A DNA stretch of 64,000 bases from CAYVKM01 sp964452045 (GCA_964452045.1 CAYVKM010000002.1:1-64000); one strand, 5' to 3'; shown: positions 36,592 to 46,747, numbered from the stretch's first letter. A program made the numbers and translations. The notes: generated from the sequence alone by a model not told the origin.

Positions 36592-37061
36592 GTAATGCCC
36601 TGCTCATCATATTCTTTATTATTGGCTTTTTATTGATTGCCATAGAAGTATTTATCACCCCCGGGCTCACTGTCTTTGGTGTCCTGGGGATTCTAGTCCT
36701 GGGCACAGGCATTTATTATGCTTTTGTTACTTTAAGTTTTGCCTATGCTTTAGGCGCTCTCTTTCTATCGCTACTGGTGGTTTTTCTTTTTCTTATCTGG
36801 TTTTTTAAATCCGGGATAAACCGGGGATTGGCATTAAAAACCCGGGAGTCTCTCGCTTCCGGATTTAAGTCATATCAGGCGGAGTACAATCAATATCTTC
36901 ATAAAACCGGAATTGCCCTCACCCCACTTCGCCCATCCGGCACTATCCGGATCAAAGACCAGAAAATAAGCGCTATGACCCAGGGCGAATTCATAGAACC
37001 CAATGAAAAAGTTAAGGTCATCCGGGTTGAAGGAAGTAAAGTTATTGTCGAAAAAATATAA
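36588..37061 (+). CDS. NfeD-family membrane protein, short form
   Basis: A 157-residue protein with a GTG start inside the GTGA overlap with the long nfeD stop. It has three membrane helices in the first 75 residues and a C-terminal OB-fold with GIALTPLRPSGTIRIKDQKI and MTQGEFIEPNEKVKVIRVEG. It lacks the protease domain. A short NfeD next to floA is common and is thought to assist flotillin assembly. Confidence 0.88.
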   Translation: MSNALLIIFFIIGFLLIAIEVFITPGLTVFGVLGILVLGTGIYYAFVTLSFAYALGALFLSLLVVFLFLIWFFKSGINRGLALKTRESLASGFKSYQAEYNQYLHKTGIALTPLRPSGTIRIKDQKISAMTQGEFIEPNEKVKVIRVEGSKVIVEKI

Positions 37062-37081
37062 ACTTAAAAAGGGAGATTAAC

Positions 37082-38077
37082 ATGGATATTTCATCGGGTC
37101 TTCTGATCCTTATCCTTTTCATTATTATTATTTTTCTGATTCTGTTTTTCTATATCATTCCCATCGGGCTCTGGATAACCGCTCTGGCCGCGCGGGTGAA
37201 AATAGGATTGGGAAGTCTGATTGGTATGCGGTTGCGAAAGATACCGCCATCCCTTATTGTGAATGCCCTGATAAATGCTCAAAAGGCGGGCCTCGATATA
37301 AACTCCAGTATGCTTGAAACACACTATATGGCTGGTGGCAATGTAGTTAGAGTTGTAAACGCTCTTATTGCATCGGATAAAGCATCTATCCCCCTTACCT
37401 TCCAACAGGCCACTGCTATTGACCTCGCCGGCAGGCATGTCCTCGAAGCGGTGCAGACCAGTGTAAATCCCAAGGTAATAGATTGCCCTAAAACCGGAAC
37501 CATTTCCGCTGTTGCGAAGGATGGAATCCAGTTACAGTCGAGAGCAAGGGTTACCGTTCGTACAAACATTGAACGCCTGGTGGGTGGTGCTACAGAAGAT
37601 ACCATTATCGCCCGAGTGGGAGAGGGAATTGTATCGGCCATTGGGTCCTCATCTACCTACAAAGAAGTACTGGAAAATCCTGACCGCATTTCCAAGGCTG
37701 TATTGAATAAAGGTCTGGATTCAGGAACGGCATTCGAAATTCTCTCGATTGATATTGCCGATGTGGATGTGGGGAAGAATGTCGGGGCGGAACTTCAGAC
37801 AGATCAGGCAGAAGCCGATTTAAAAGTCGCTCAGGCAAAGGCCGAGACACGGCGGGCCATGGCGGTAGCCGCAGAACAGGAAATGAAGGCCAAGTCACAG
37901 GAGATGCGGGCAAAGGTAATTGAAGCGGAGGCGCAAATTCCCCTGGCCATATCCGAAGCGTTCAAAGAAGGCAAATTAGGTGTGTTTGATTATTATAATC
38001 TGAAAAATATCCAGGCAGACACCGGAATGCGTCAATCGATTGCTGGTGAGGAAGGCGATAAACCGAATAAACAATAA
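37082..38077 (+). CDS. floA: flotillin-like protein FloA
   Basis: A 331-residue SPFH-family scaffold protein. An N-terminal hydrophobic hairpin (about 6-40) anchors it. The SPFH domain covers about 50-230, with VFEAV-type segment ARVTVRTNIERLVGGATEDTI. The C-terminus is a coiled coil rich in Ala and Glu (about 235-300, QAEADLKVAQAKAETRRAMA), ending in a region with EGKLGVFDYYNLKNIQ that is typical of FloA. A GGGAG site precedes the ATG. It forms an operon with the two nfeD genes and probably organises membrane microdomains. Confidence 0.94.
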   Translation: MDISSGLLILILFIIIIFLILFFYIIPIGLWITALAARVKIGLGSLIGMRLRKIPPSLIVNALINAQKAGLDINSSMLETHYMAGGNVVRVVNALIASDKASIPLTFQQATAIDLAGRHVLEAVQTSVNPKVIDCPKTGTISAVAKDGIQLQSRARVTVRTNIERLVGGATEDTIIARVGEGIVSAIGSSSTYKEVLENPDRISKAVLNKGLDSGTAFEILSIDIADVDVGKNVGAELQTDQAEADLKVAQAKAETRRAMAVAAEQEMKAKSQEMRAKVIEAEAQIPLAISEAFKEGKLGVFDYYNLKNIQADTGMRQSIAGEEGDKPNKQ

Positions 38078-38123
38078 TTGTTAACGATTTTGAAATATGA
38101 CAGATTATAGAAGAAGATTTTAT

Positions 38124-38202
38124 GTCATACCCGAAGTTTTAAGCGGGTATCCATTCTTTTCCATCCCTGGGTAATGGATGCCCGATCTCAGTCGGGCATG
38201 AC
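38124..38202. repeat. composite inverted repeat (REP/BIME-like)
   Basis: Two related hairpin units in opposite orientation. Unit A, 38124-38154, starts GTCATACCCGA and ends CGGGTATCCAT. Unit B, 38174-38202, read on the minus strand starts GTCATGCCCGA and ends CGGGCATCCAT. Each unit forms its own small hairpin, and the two also pair with each other through GTCAT/ATGAC and ATCCAT/ATGGAT, giving a junction-shaped structure with a 19-base spacer. It lies downstream of floA, outside genes. The pattern resembles extragenic palindromic repeats; copy number elsewhere cannot be seen here. Confidence 0.75.
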
Positions 38203-38318
38203 ACAATAATTATTGCCTTACCAAAAGGATTTCTTTATGAGGAGATTTCTATAATCCTTATTAACCACTAGTGCGATCTTGAGCTCAAAGGTTCAAAAAT
38301 TGCATAAAGAGAAAACAA

Positions 38319-38843
38319 ATGAATGAAATAATTGCCTTTATTATCATCTGGGGTATCATATCGCTGTTAAGCCAGCTGTCCAAAAAATCGAAACAACGGG
38401 AAGCTAAACAATCGCCAAAATCGGTAAGACCGACAAAACCAAAGACCGAATCGGAAATACCCCCGTTTTTAAGGGATCTCCTGGGATTACCCAAAGAAGC
38501 GGAAAAAGTCCCTTCCTCCACGGTCCGGATACCGGAGCAAAAAATGGTGCTCGAGCCTGAGGAAAGTTTACCCGAGACGGAAATCCATATTCTGCCGGTG
38601 GAGCTAAATGCCGAAATAATTGAAGAGGAGGAATTCCCTTCGCCTGAAACTGAAATAAAAAAGGAAAAAATTGAGATTGAAATAGAGCCTTTAGAGACGC
38701 CGGAACAAAGTTATCAGCCCCAGGTCCAATATTTATCAGGAATGGGAAAATTAAAACAGGCGGTTATCTGGAAGGAAATTTTAGATAAACCGGTCAGTTT
38801 GCGGAGAAGGGATTTATTCAAAAATCCCTTTATCAAATTTTAA
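38319..38843 (+). CDS. small single-pass membrane protein, function unknown
   Basis: A 174-residue protein with an N-terminal helix (NEIIAFIIIWGIISLLSQL), a basic stretch (KKSKQREAKQ), then a long Glu/Pro-rich, probably disordered middle (about 60-130). The C-terminal motif (about 143-165) reads LKQAVIWKEILDKPVSLRRR. The motif looks like a short protein-interaction helix and is the most conserved-looking part. No domain is recognised. It follows floA after 241 bases that hold the composite repeat, and converges on the RND pump gene. Confidence 0.65.
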   Translation: MNEIIAFIIIWGIISLLSQLSKKSKQREAKQSPKSVRPTKPKTESEIPPFLRDLLGLPKEAEKVPSSTVRIPEQKMVLEPEESLPETEIHILPVELNAEIIEEEEFPSPETEIKKEKIEIEIEPLETPEQSYQPQVQYLSGMGKLKQAVIWKEILDKPVSLRRRDLFKNPFIKF

Positions 38844-38853
38844 TTACTTAAAA

Positions 38854-41800
38854 TTACTCAGCAACTGGTCGCTCCGGAACTTTCTCTCCACCCTTTTGCA
38901 TCCATAGCAAAACTCTTTTAAAGTAAAGACTCAAATCATCAAAAAGGGTATAAAGCACCGGCACCGCCAGCAGCGTCAAGGCCGTGCTGGTAAACAAGCC
39001 GCCAATCAGCGTTAGTCCCATTGGTGCATAAGGGGCGCCGATAAGAGCAGCATTCCCCAGGGCCATGGGCAACAAACCGCCAATAGTAGTAAAACTGGTC
39101 ATCAGGATTGGCCGAAAGCGCAACGAACCAGCTTCCAGAATGGCGGATCGTCGGTCGTACCCTTCATTGCGCAGACGATTGATCATATCCACCAGAACGA
39201 TGGCATTGTTCACCACCACCCCGATCAGGATCACCATACCGATGCCAGCCATCATATCCCTGGAAGTGCCGGTAAGGAACAGCGCCAGATTCGCTCCGAA
39301 AATAGAAAGCGGGACAGCAACGATAACTGAGAGCGGCAGCACAAAAGATTCAAACAGAATACCCATAAGAATGAACACAAAAACAATTGCGGTAATCATG
39401 GCCCGCTGGAAACTGTCATCCTGCTCCTGCATTCGCATAAAACGGGAGCCCTTCTGCCAGGAGTATCCATAGGGAAGCTGAAAATCTGCCATTAGTTTAT
39501 CAATTTGTCCGGATATTTTGCCCAGATCCTCTTTGGGCGTCTTTGCCTTGATCTCCAGAAATGTTTTACCATCCTGCCGGGCAATTTCTCCAAATCCCTT
39601 TTCAATCCTAAATTTTGCCAGTGAAGAAAGAGGCACGGCCCTTCCATCACGGTTGATGAAAGTAATATTTTTCAACTGTTCCAGATTTTGCCGGTCCTCT
39701 TCTTTGAGCTGAATGCGCATTTCAATCTCTTTATCTTTGGCATAAAACCGAGGTAAGTTGAGTCCCCGAACCGCGTACATAATGGTATAAGCTACCTGAT
39801 TGGGATTGATTCCATTCCGCTGGGCAATATCCCGGTTCATCACCACATTTATTTCATCGCCACCCAATTCCCGGTCAGTTTCCACATTGATGACACCTGG
39901 TATCAGCCTCATCCGCCGCTCCACTTCCGTCGATAATTCTTCCAGCTTTCCGGTGTCATCCCCATACATTACTATCGAAACCGAGCCTTCATCCTCTTCC
40001 GAGGAACCCCGCCAGGAAGTTCTGAAGCGAATACCGGGTCTGGTTGGTAACCGGTCTCTCAAATCTGCTAGTACCGCATCGCTATCGAGTTTTTGATGCA
40101 TCGGCTTGCCAATCCAATCCCGGAGTGTGCGGTAAATGGTATTGTACCATTGATCTTTATCGGCCGGATACAGAAAGACCCGCACCCGTCCAAAAGTTTT
40201 CCGGAAGCCGGTATCCACGGCTTTGATATTGTAACGATCGGCATGGGCAAACAGCGTATCCTCAACCTCCCGGAAAAAGTCATTAGTCTCTTCTTCGGTA
40301 TAATTTTGCGGCATATCATAGATCAAATTAAAATCGCTGATATTTCCCGGAGTGAGATCCGATGAAGGAATTCTTGGTCCCAAAACCCCGAAGGTTATAA
40401 ACATGATAAACAGGATTACTACCACCATGTCAAGCCTGCGGTTTAGTACAAAACTGAGTATTTTTTTGTATAAATTTCTATTCCAGGCAATTACCGGCAG
40501 TTCTTTGATTGGTTTTGTGGAAATAACCCGGGTGGTGACCAGTGGAATTAAAACCAGGGCCACAAAAAGTGACGCGAGCAGGGCAAAGATGACCGGGATA
40601 CCGACCCGTCTGAGGTAAAAAAAGAAGGAGTCATTAATCAGCAGAATGGGCAAAAACACAACAATTGTGGTCAGGGTGGCCATGGTGACTGCCAGAGAAA
40701 CTTCGCTTGCCCCGCTAATGGATGCTTCCCTGGGGGCCATTCCTTCATTTCTTTTACGATAAATATTCTCCAGCACCACAATGGCATTATCCACCACCAT
40801 TCCCACACTCACCATCAAACCCATCATGGTGACTGTGTTCAGAGTCCACCCAATGAAATAGGTAATAGTCAGGGATATCAGGATAGACAGCGGGATTGCC
40901 AGGGTCATGATAAGGGTAATCCGGATTCGCCTGAGGAAGAAAAAGATGACCAGCAATGCAAACAGTCCTCCCCACAGCGCGGTGTCTATAAGGTTATTGA
41001 TCGATTCCTCGATCAGATCCCCCTGGACAAACAGGATATTTACTTCTGCACCCTTCAGCGCAGGATATTTACTGATTTCATTCTGAAGCATGTCTTTCAG
41101 TTTATGACTCAGATCAACCGTATTTGCCAGCGATTCCTTAAAAATTCCCAGTTTGATCGATGGTTTACGATTTACGCGCTGGAACCAGTTTCGCTCCGGC
41201 ACATCATAACGAACTTCGGCGACATCATCCAGGGTTAAGCCCTTATCATTGATGGGAATTTTCCGGATATCATCAATATTTTGGAATCGGCCCAGGGAGC
41301 GTACGGTAAATTTCTTTTCCGCCTCCGACACCCAACCGGATGAGATGGCAAAATTATCCCGGCGAAGCTGGGAGATGGTCTGGAAAAGATTGATTCCATA
41401 AGCATCCACCTTGTCCTGATCCACCAGAATCTGGATCACTTTCTCGAATGCTCCCCAGATCTCGATATTGGCAACACCATCGATCCTTTCAATGGGCCGT
41501 TTGATATAATGCTCCACCACATAATAGGGATCTTCCATGGTTTCCGGGATAGAGATCGATAGGAAAATGATCGGCTCATCATTCCTTCCGAATTTTCGGA
41601 GAAAATACCGATCGATATCATCCGGCAGAAGTGCCCGGGCACGTTCCATCCGGTCCCGAAGCTGATCGTAGGCAAAATCCATATCAGTACCCTGGACGAA
41701 CTCAAGCCCAATCCAGCATCCATCGGTATGGCTGTAAGACTCAACCTTCTTCACCCCGGCAATAGTCCGGATTTCTTCCTCCACCGGCCGGGCTATTTGC

Positions 41801-41997
41801 TCTTCAATTTCCTGGGGATTGGCGTTACGGTAAGGAACCCAGACCCCAAGATAAGGGGCCCTGAATCCGGTGGGCAAAAGTTCTATAGCAATTTGTTTAA
41901 AGGCAATGAAACCAACTACCAGGATTGCCAGGAAAGTGACTGCGATTGTCACTGGCCGATTAATAGCCAGTCTGGGTAAAAATGAAGATTTATTCAT
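38854..41997 (-). CDS. RND efflux transporter (second pump of the pair)
   Basis: A 1047-residue inner-membrane pump of the AcrB/HAE type with two repeats of six helices and large periplasmic loops. In TM4 the motif is MVVDNAIVVLENIY with D403-N404 where AcrB has two Asp. In TM10 it is GVVVNNAIVLVDMIN with N930 where AcrB has the relay lysine. It is 6 bases after the upstream RND gene and shares a single membrane-fusion protein with it, an arrangement like MdtABC. Substrate is unknown. Confidence 0.9.
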   Translation of the reverse strand: MNKSSFLPRLAINRPVTIAVTFLAILVVGFIAFKQIAIELLPTGFRAPYLGVWVPYRNANPQEIEEQIARPVEEEIRTIAGVKKVESYSHTDGCWIGLEFVQGTDMDFAYDQLRDRMERARALLPDDIDRYFLRKFGRNDEPIIFLSISIPETMEDPYYVVEHYIKRPIERIDGVANIEIWGAFEKVIQILVDQDKVDAYGINLFQTISQLRRDNFAISSGWVSEAEKKFTVRSLGRFQNIDDIRKIPINDKGLTLDDVAEVRYDVPERNWFQRVNRKPSIKLGIFKESLANTVDLSHKLKDMLQNEISKYPALKGAEVNILFVQGDLIEESINNLIDTALWGGLFALLVIFFFLRRIRITLIMTLAIPLSILISLTITYFIGWTLNTVTMMGLMVSVGMVVDNAIVVLENIYRKRNEGMAPREASISGASEVSLAVTMATLTTIVVFLPILLINDSFFFYLRRVGIPVIFALLASLFVALVLIPLVTTRVISTKPIKELPVIAWNRNLYKKILSFVLNRRLDMVVVILFIMFITFGVLGPRIPSSDLTPGNISDFNLIYDMPQNYTEEETNDFFREVEDTLFAHADRYNIKAVDTGFRKTFGRVRVFLYPADKDQWYNTIYRTLRDWIGKPMHQKLDSDAVLADLRDRLPTRPGIRFRTSWRGSSEEDEGSVSIVMYGDDTGKLEELSTEVERRMRLIPGVINVETDRELGGDEINVVMNRDIAQRNGINPNQVAYTIMYAVRGLNLPRFYAKDKEIEMRIQLKEEDRQNLEQLKNITFINRDGRAVPLSSLAKFRIEKGFGEIARQDGKTFLEIKAKTPKEDLGKISGQIDKLMADFQLPYGYSWQKGSRFMRMQEQDDSFQRAMITAIVFVFILMGILFESFVLPLSVIVAVPLSIFGANLALFLTGTSRDMMAGIGMVILIGVVVNNAIVLVDMINRLRNEGYDRRSAILEAGSLRFRPILMTSFTTIGGLLPMALGNAALIGAPYAPMGLTLIGGLFTSTALTLLAVPVLYTLFDDLSLYFKRVLLWMQKGGEKVPERPVAE

Positions 41998-42003
41998 CCG
42001 GAA

Positions 42004-45000
42004 TTATTCTCCCTTTTCAAATAATGCATACACAGTTGGAATAATTACCAGGGTTAAAATGGTCGAACTGATTAAACCGGCGATCACCGTAATGGCCATG
42101 GGTGTCCGGATTTCGGCGCCATCTCCCAGACCAAGTGCCATAGGCAGGAGTCCAAGTACAGTGGTGGCAGTAGTCATCAGAATGGGGCGTAACCGAGCCT
42201 GGCCGCCCTGCTTAATCGCTTCTACTTTAGACAGACCCTTTCGACGCAGTTGATTGATATAGTCAACCAATACAATTGCGTTGTTTACAACGATACCCGC
42301 CAGCATAATAAGACCAAGAAATACCATGATATTGAGTGGTATACCAAGAATAAAAAGCACAATGGCAACGCCAATAAGGGCCAGGGGAATGGTAAATAAA
42401 ATAACAAATGGATGTAAAAACGATTCAAACTGGGAGGCCATAACGATGTAAACCATGAATATGGCCAGAAGTAGTGCCAGTCTTAGACTACCCAGCGAAA
42501 CTTCCATTTCTTTATTTTGCCCGGTAATTTCAAAGGTAAAATCACTGGGCAGATCCATTGACCTTAAGGCGGTGTAAACATCACTACTCACACTGAACAG
42601 ATCCCGGTCTACAATATTTGCCATCACCAGCGCCGACCGCTGTTGATTAACCCGCCGGATCTCGCTTGGTCCTTCTTCAATGGTAATCCGAGCCACACTT
42701 TCCAGCGGTATGGGAATGTCCCCTGCCGGATTGATGTTAATCCGTTTTAAAATATCCAGGGTTGCCTTATCTTTTTCCCGGATTTTCACCCGAACATCAA
42801 TTCTCCGGTCTTCCTGCTTAAACTGGGTAGCCACATCACCCCGAACCTTATTCCGGACGATATTGGCCACATCGAGAATATTCAGGTTATAAAAGGCCAG
42901 CCGGGCCCGGTCGTAGACAATCCTTACTTCCGGATTCCCGGACTGCAAATTAGTCTTGACATCGGAAATCCCCGGAATCTGAGAAATAATATTCACTGCA
43001 TCACGACTGGCAATAGCCAGTTCCTGCAAATTATAGCCCTTTATTTCAACTTCCACCGGGGTTTTAAAACTAAAAAGTACCGGTCTGGAGATTTTAAAAT
43101 CCATCCCACCATAATTTCTCAGCAGGCCACGTACCTTTCGAATAACCCGTTCTTCTGTCCGAATCGGCGAGTTAGAGGGCTTGAGCGTAGCGGTAATTAT
43201 GGCTGTATGTTCCCCGGCTTCCCTTTGGCTGATTTTAGTTAAATCTACACCGGCAACCGTGGCAATCTTTGCTACTTCATCCTGATTTAATATGAGCTTC
43301 TCAATCGGTTTGATGGTTTGTACAGTGCGTTCGACAGGCGTCCCTACTGGAAGCGTAATTTCCACATTGAATTCACCCTGGTGAACTTCCGGGATGAGTT
43401 CACTACCGAGATTTGGCAATATGATAAAAATAACCAGCAGGAATGGTATGACCGCCGAAAGAATCACGGTTGTTTTATTGACCAGAGCCCAATCTAGTAA
43501 CTGTGGATATGCATCATAGACAGATTTAAATCCGGTATCGAATAAATTGGTCAGGAAACGCAGGGGTAAAGAAAAAATCTTCTGAAAAACAAATATCACA
43601 GACTTGATGATAATGCCGATGAGAAACAACACCAGGGTAAAAAGTTTGCTGAACAAATTAAGCACAAAGAAGAGCACAAAACGGATGAAAATATAAGAAA
43701 TCCAAAATGGTGTCAGGATTAGATTTACTATCTTCTTACCCGGAGGTGTTTTAGTCACTGCCTTCCACCATTCCCCAAGATTTTCTTTCAACTGGATGAT
43801 ACTTTCAAAACGGATAAGAAATTTTCCCGGGGATTCTTTGGCGGAAAAAGATTCAGGCAATTCAATTTTCCGGGAAGCCAGCATGGGAATAAAAAACAGG
43901 GCAACTCCCAGCGAGGCCATAAGTGAAAAAACCACGGTTAAAGCCATGTCGCCAAAAATTTGACCGGCAACACCCTTTACAAAAACCATGGGAAAGAAAA
44001 CCGCAATGGTGGTGAGGGTCGATGCCGTAACCGCGCCACCCACCTCATGGGTTCCCCGAACCACCGAATCAATGAAACTATCCCCTTCCTCCCGGCATCT
44101 GAATATGCTCTCGGTTACCACGATTGAGTTGTCAACCAGCATACCTATTCCCAGGGCTAAACCACCCAGAGACATAATATTGAGTGAAACCCCAAATAAT
44201 TTCATGGGGGCAAAGGTGGCAACAATCGAAATGGGGATGGATAATCCAACAATAAAAGTTGTCCTGAGATTATTGAGGAAGAAAAACAGAACAATGATCG
44301 CCAGAATACCACCCATAATGGCGGTATTTTTTACTTCATCAATGGAATTGCTGATGAAAACCGATTGGTCGGTAAGTAGATGAATCTCCATTCCCTGGGG
44401 CAGTGAGTAGTTTAAAAAATTGGTCATACTTTTTTCCAGCATTCGCTGCCGGAAATCGTTCCCACCGCTGGTACCCGGACCTTTAGTTTTTTTCTCATCT
44501 GGTTTGGCAGTGGTTTGTTCACTTGCCGCTTTTCGGGTTTCCTTCATTCTCTGGACAAAGGCCTGTTGAGCAGCAGTTCCGAACACCCGATCCCGAACTT
44601 TTTTGGCCACATCCACGATATTGGCACTGCCCTCTTTATAAATCTCTAACTCCACACTTTCCTGACCATTAAGCCGGGTAATGATCTGTCTTTCTTTGTT
44701 GGTGCGATAAACTTTCCCGATATCATCCAGTTTTATTTCAACACCATTATCCAGCCGGATGGCAGTTTTGCCAATTTCTGGTATGGTTTTAAATTCATTT
44801 AGCGTCCGGACAATATATTCGGTCTGGGCTTCCTTTAAGTTACCACCAGCCAGATTTACATTTTCCCTGGCTAAGCGATCCCGAATTTGCTGAATATCCA
44901 ATCCCATGAGCGAGATTTTCTTTTCATCCAGCTCCACCCAAATTTCTTCCTCATAACCACCTTTGACCTTGACCGCCGCTACACCGTCTACTGTTTCCAG

Positions 45001-45504
45001 ATCCCGTTTGATCTGTTCTTCGGCTACGTAACGGGTATAGAATAAATCCGGACCGCCGGTAACTCCCAGACGGAGTATCGGATCCAGCGATGGATCGTAT
45101 CGCAGAATAACCGGCTTTTTTGCTTCCTCCGGCAGAAAAACCTGATCTAATTTTTCCCTCACCTCCCCAATCGCATCCTCCATTTTGACGTCCCAGTTAT
45201 ATTCCAGGATCACATCCGATTGACCTGCTTTGGAAACCGAACTAATTGAGACCAGGTTACCAACCACACCGAGTGCTTCTTCAATCGGACGGGAAATGGT
45301 TGTCTCAATCTCTTCCGGAGCGGTGCCCGCATATTCGGTTCTTACCGTGAGCGAGGGATAAGAGATATCGGGCATTAAATTAAGGGATAGTTGGTTATAA
45401 GAAAGCCAGCCGAAGACCAGAATACCCAAAACAACCATAATAATGGCAACCGGCCGGGTAGTGGTAAATTTGAAAAAACTGCTATCTGTGACTTTTTTGT
45501 TCAT
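42004..45504 (-). CDS. RND efflux transporter with extra insertions
   Basis: An 1166-residue AcrB-type pump, about 120 residues longer than its neighbour. The additions are a Lys/Thr/Gly-rich segment in the periplasmic loop (about 320-355, with PDEKKTKGPGTSGG) and a strongly hydrophobic segment between TM6 and TM7 (about 575-650) that could hold two extra helices. TM4 has LVDNSIVV (D458-N459) and TM10 has GIVVNNAIVLVD (N1074). It is 70 bases after the membrane-fusion protein gene. No outer-membrane TolC-like factor is encoded nearby, so one must be supplied from elsewhere. Confidence 0.9.
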   Translation of the reverse strand: MNKKVTDSSFFKFTTTRPVAIIMVVLGILVFGWLSYNQLSLNLMPDISYPSLTVRTEYAGTAPEEIETTISRPIEEALGVVGNLVSISSVSKAGQSDVILEYNWDVKMEDAIGEVREKLDQVFLPEEAKKPVILRYDPSLDPILRLGVTGGPDLFYTRYVAEEQIKRDLETVDGVAAVKVKGGYEEEIWVELDEKKISLMGLDIQQIRDRLARENVNLAGGNLKEAQTEYIVRTLNEFKTIPEIGKTAIRLDNGVEIKLDDIGKVYRTNKERQIITRLNGQESVELEIYKEGSANIVDVAKKVRDRVFGTAAQQAFVQRMKETRKAASEQTTAKPDEKKTKGPGTSGGNDFRQRMLEKSMTNFLNYSLPQGMEIHLLTDQSVFISNSIDEVKNTAIMGGILAIIVLFFFLNNLRTTFIVGLSIPISIVATFAPMKLFGVSLNIMSLGGLALGIGMLVDNSIVVTESIFRCREEGDSFIDSVVRGTHEVGGAVTASTLTTIAVFFPMVFVKGVAGQIFGDMALTVVFSLMASLGVALFFIPMLASRKIELPESFSAKESPGKFLIRFESIIQLKENLGEWWKAVTKTPPGKKIVNLILTPFWISYIFIRFVLFFVLNLFSKLFTLVLFLIGIIIKSVIFVFQKIFSLPLRFLTNLFDTGFKSVYDAYPQLLDWALVNKTTVILSAVIPFLLVIFIILPNLGSELIPEVHQGEFNVEITLPVGTPVERTVQTIKPIEKLILNQDEVAKIATVAGVDLTKISQREAGEHTAIITATLKPSNSPIRTEERVIRKVRGLLRNYGGMDFKISRPVLFSFKTPVEVEIKGYNLQELAIASRDAVNIISQIPGISDVKTNLQSGNPEVRIVYDRARLAFYNLNILDVANIVRNKVRGDVATQFKQEDRRIDVRVKIREKDKATLDILKRININPAGDIPIPLESVARITIEEGPSEIRRVNQQRSALVMANIVDRDLFSVSSDVYTALRSMDLPSDFTFEITGQNKEMEVSLGSLRLALLLAIFMVYIVMASQFESFLHPFVILFTIPLALIGVAIVLFILGIPLNIMVFLGLIMLAGIVVNNAIVLVDYINQLRRKGLSKVEAIKQGGQARLRPILMTTATTVLGLLPMALGLGDGAEIRTPMAITVIAGLISSTILTLVIIPTVYALFEKGE

Positions 45505-45574
45505 AAATAATAATCTCGTCTAATCTTGCCAAATGATCTGAAATTACTTTGAAATTATACAGACAAACTAGCAA

Positions 45575-46747
45575 TTAGCTAACTTTCCCAGATTCTTCCT
45601 TTCCGGGTAAAACTTGCCAGTGATAATACTTCTCTTTTAAAATCTTTATACTACTGCCCTCTTTGAGTCCGCCCTGCCCAACCACAACTATTTTGGCGGT
45701 GTCCGGTATGCTGTTTAATACCTCAACTTTTTCTGCATCTTCGAAACCTTTTTTAAGTTCCAACTTTTGCACGGTATCGGAACCAACCACAAAGAAATAA
45801 GTTCGCTCGTTTTCGTAAATAAGCGCAGTTTTGGGAATGAGCATTGTATTGGGCCGGACATCCACAATCAGTCTCACGCTCACAAACATACCCGGCCGGA
45901 GAAGATTCTGGGGATCACGAACACCGGCAGTCGCCTTAAAGGTTCCACTGGTAGGATCCACAATCGGACTGATCCGTTTTACCCAGCCCTGAAATATCTT
46001 TTCGGGCATCACATCGCTTTGAATAATCGCCTGCTGATTAATCGAGAACTTGGGTAATTCGTCCTGCGGTACATACACTTTCACCACTTTTTCATTGGGA
46101 TTTGTGACGACAAAAAGTCTGGTGGAGGTTTGAATCCTGTCCCCAATTTTGGCCATTCTCTCTCCGATCACACCATCGATGGGAGAACGCACAATAGTAT
46201 AATCCAGATTCAGCTTGGCCTGCTTCCAAGCTAGCTCCGCCTGACGGACGGCCAATCTGGCATTATCAAATTCCTCTTCACTGATCAGATTCTTATCCTT
46301 CAAAGCTTCAAACCTTTTGAACTCAGATAGTTTGGTGTCATATTCCAGGCGGGCTTTTTGCTCTGCCAGGGCATATTCATCCTCTTCTATCTGCAGAAGT
46401 GCCTGATTACGGGAAACCCGGTCGCCTTCTTCCACATAAATCTTCTCAGCAATACCCTGTATCCGGGCAAATACATCCGCCATTTGTTCGGTTTCTAAGG
46501 TAGAATTATATAATAAATAACTGGAAATTTCACCTCTGGTAACGGGGGTTACCTCAACCGGAATACCGGGATCATTATTTTGGCTCATCTGCGGGGAGCC
46601 AGTCGCATTGGAATCCGGTTGTCCGGAATTGATGGTGTCTTGTCCGGCAGCATTTCCGGCGGGTTTGCCGCTGGATTCTTTAGAACTACATCCAAATTGA
46701 ACCGCAGCAGCAATGACGAGAAAGTATAAAACATGCCTCAATTTCAT
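45575..46747 (-). CDS. RND periplasmic adaptor (membrane-fusion) lipoprotein
   Basis: A 390-residue HlyD/AcrA-family adaptor. An N-terminal lipoprotein signal ends at the lipobox cysteine in QFGCSS (about residue 20), followed by a Ser/Gly/Asn-rich linker. The barrel-sandwich hybrid halves (VFARIQGIAEKIYVEEGDRVSRNQ and TIVRSPIDGVIGERMAKIGD) flank a helical hairpin (about 125-175). Beta-barrel and membrane-proximal domains follow. It is the first gene of the pump operon. Confidence 0.92.
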   Translation of the reverse strand: MKLRHVLYFLVIAAAVQFGCSSKESSGKPAGNAAGQDTINSGQPDSNATGSPQMSQNNDPGIPVEVTPVTRGEISSYLLYNSTLETEQMADVFARIQGIAEKIYVEEGDRVSRNQALLQIEEDEYALAEQKARLEYDTKLSEFKRFEALKDKNLISEEEFDNARLAVRQAELAWKQAKLNLDYTIVRSPIDGVIGERMAKIGDRIQTSTRLFVVTNPNEKVVKVYVPQDELPKFSINQQAIIQSDVMPEKIFQGWVKRISPIVDPTSGTFKATAGVRDPQNLLRPGMFVSVRLIVDVRPNTMLIPKTALIYENERTYFFVVGSDTVQKLELKKGFEDAEKVEVLNSIPDTAKIVVVGQGGLKEGSSIKILKEKYYHWQVLPGKEESGKVS

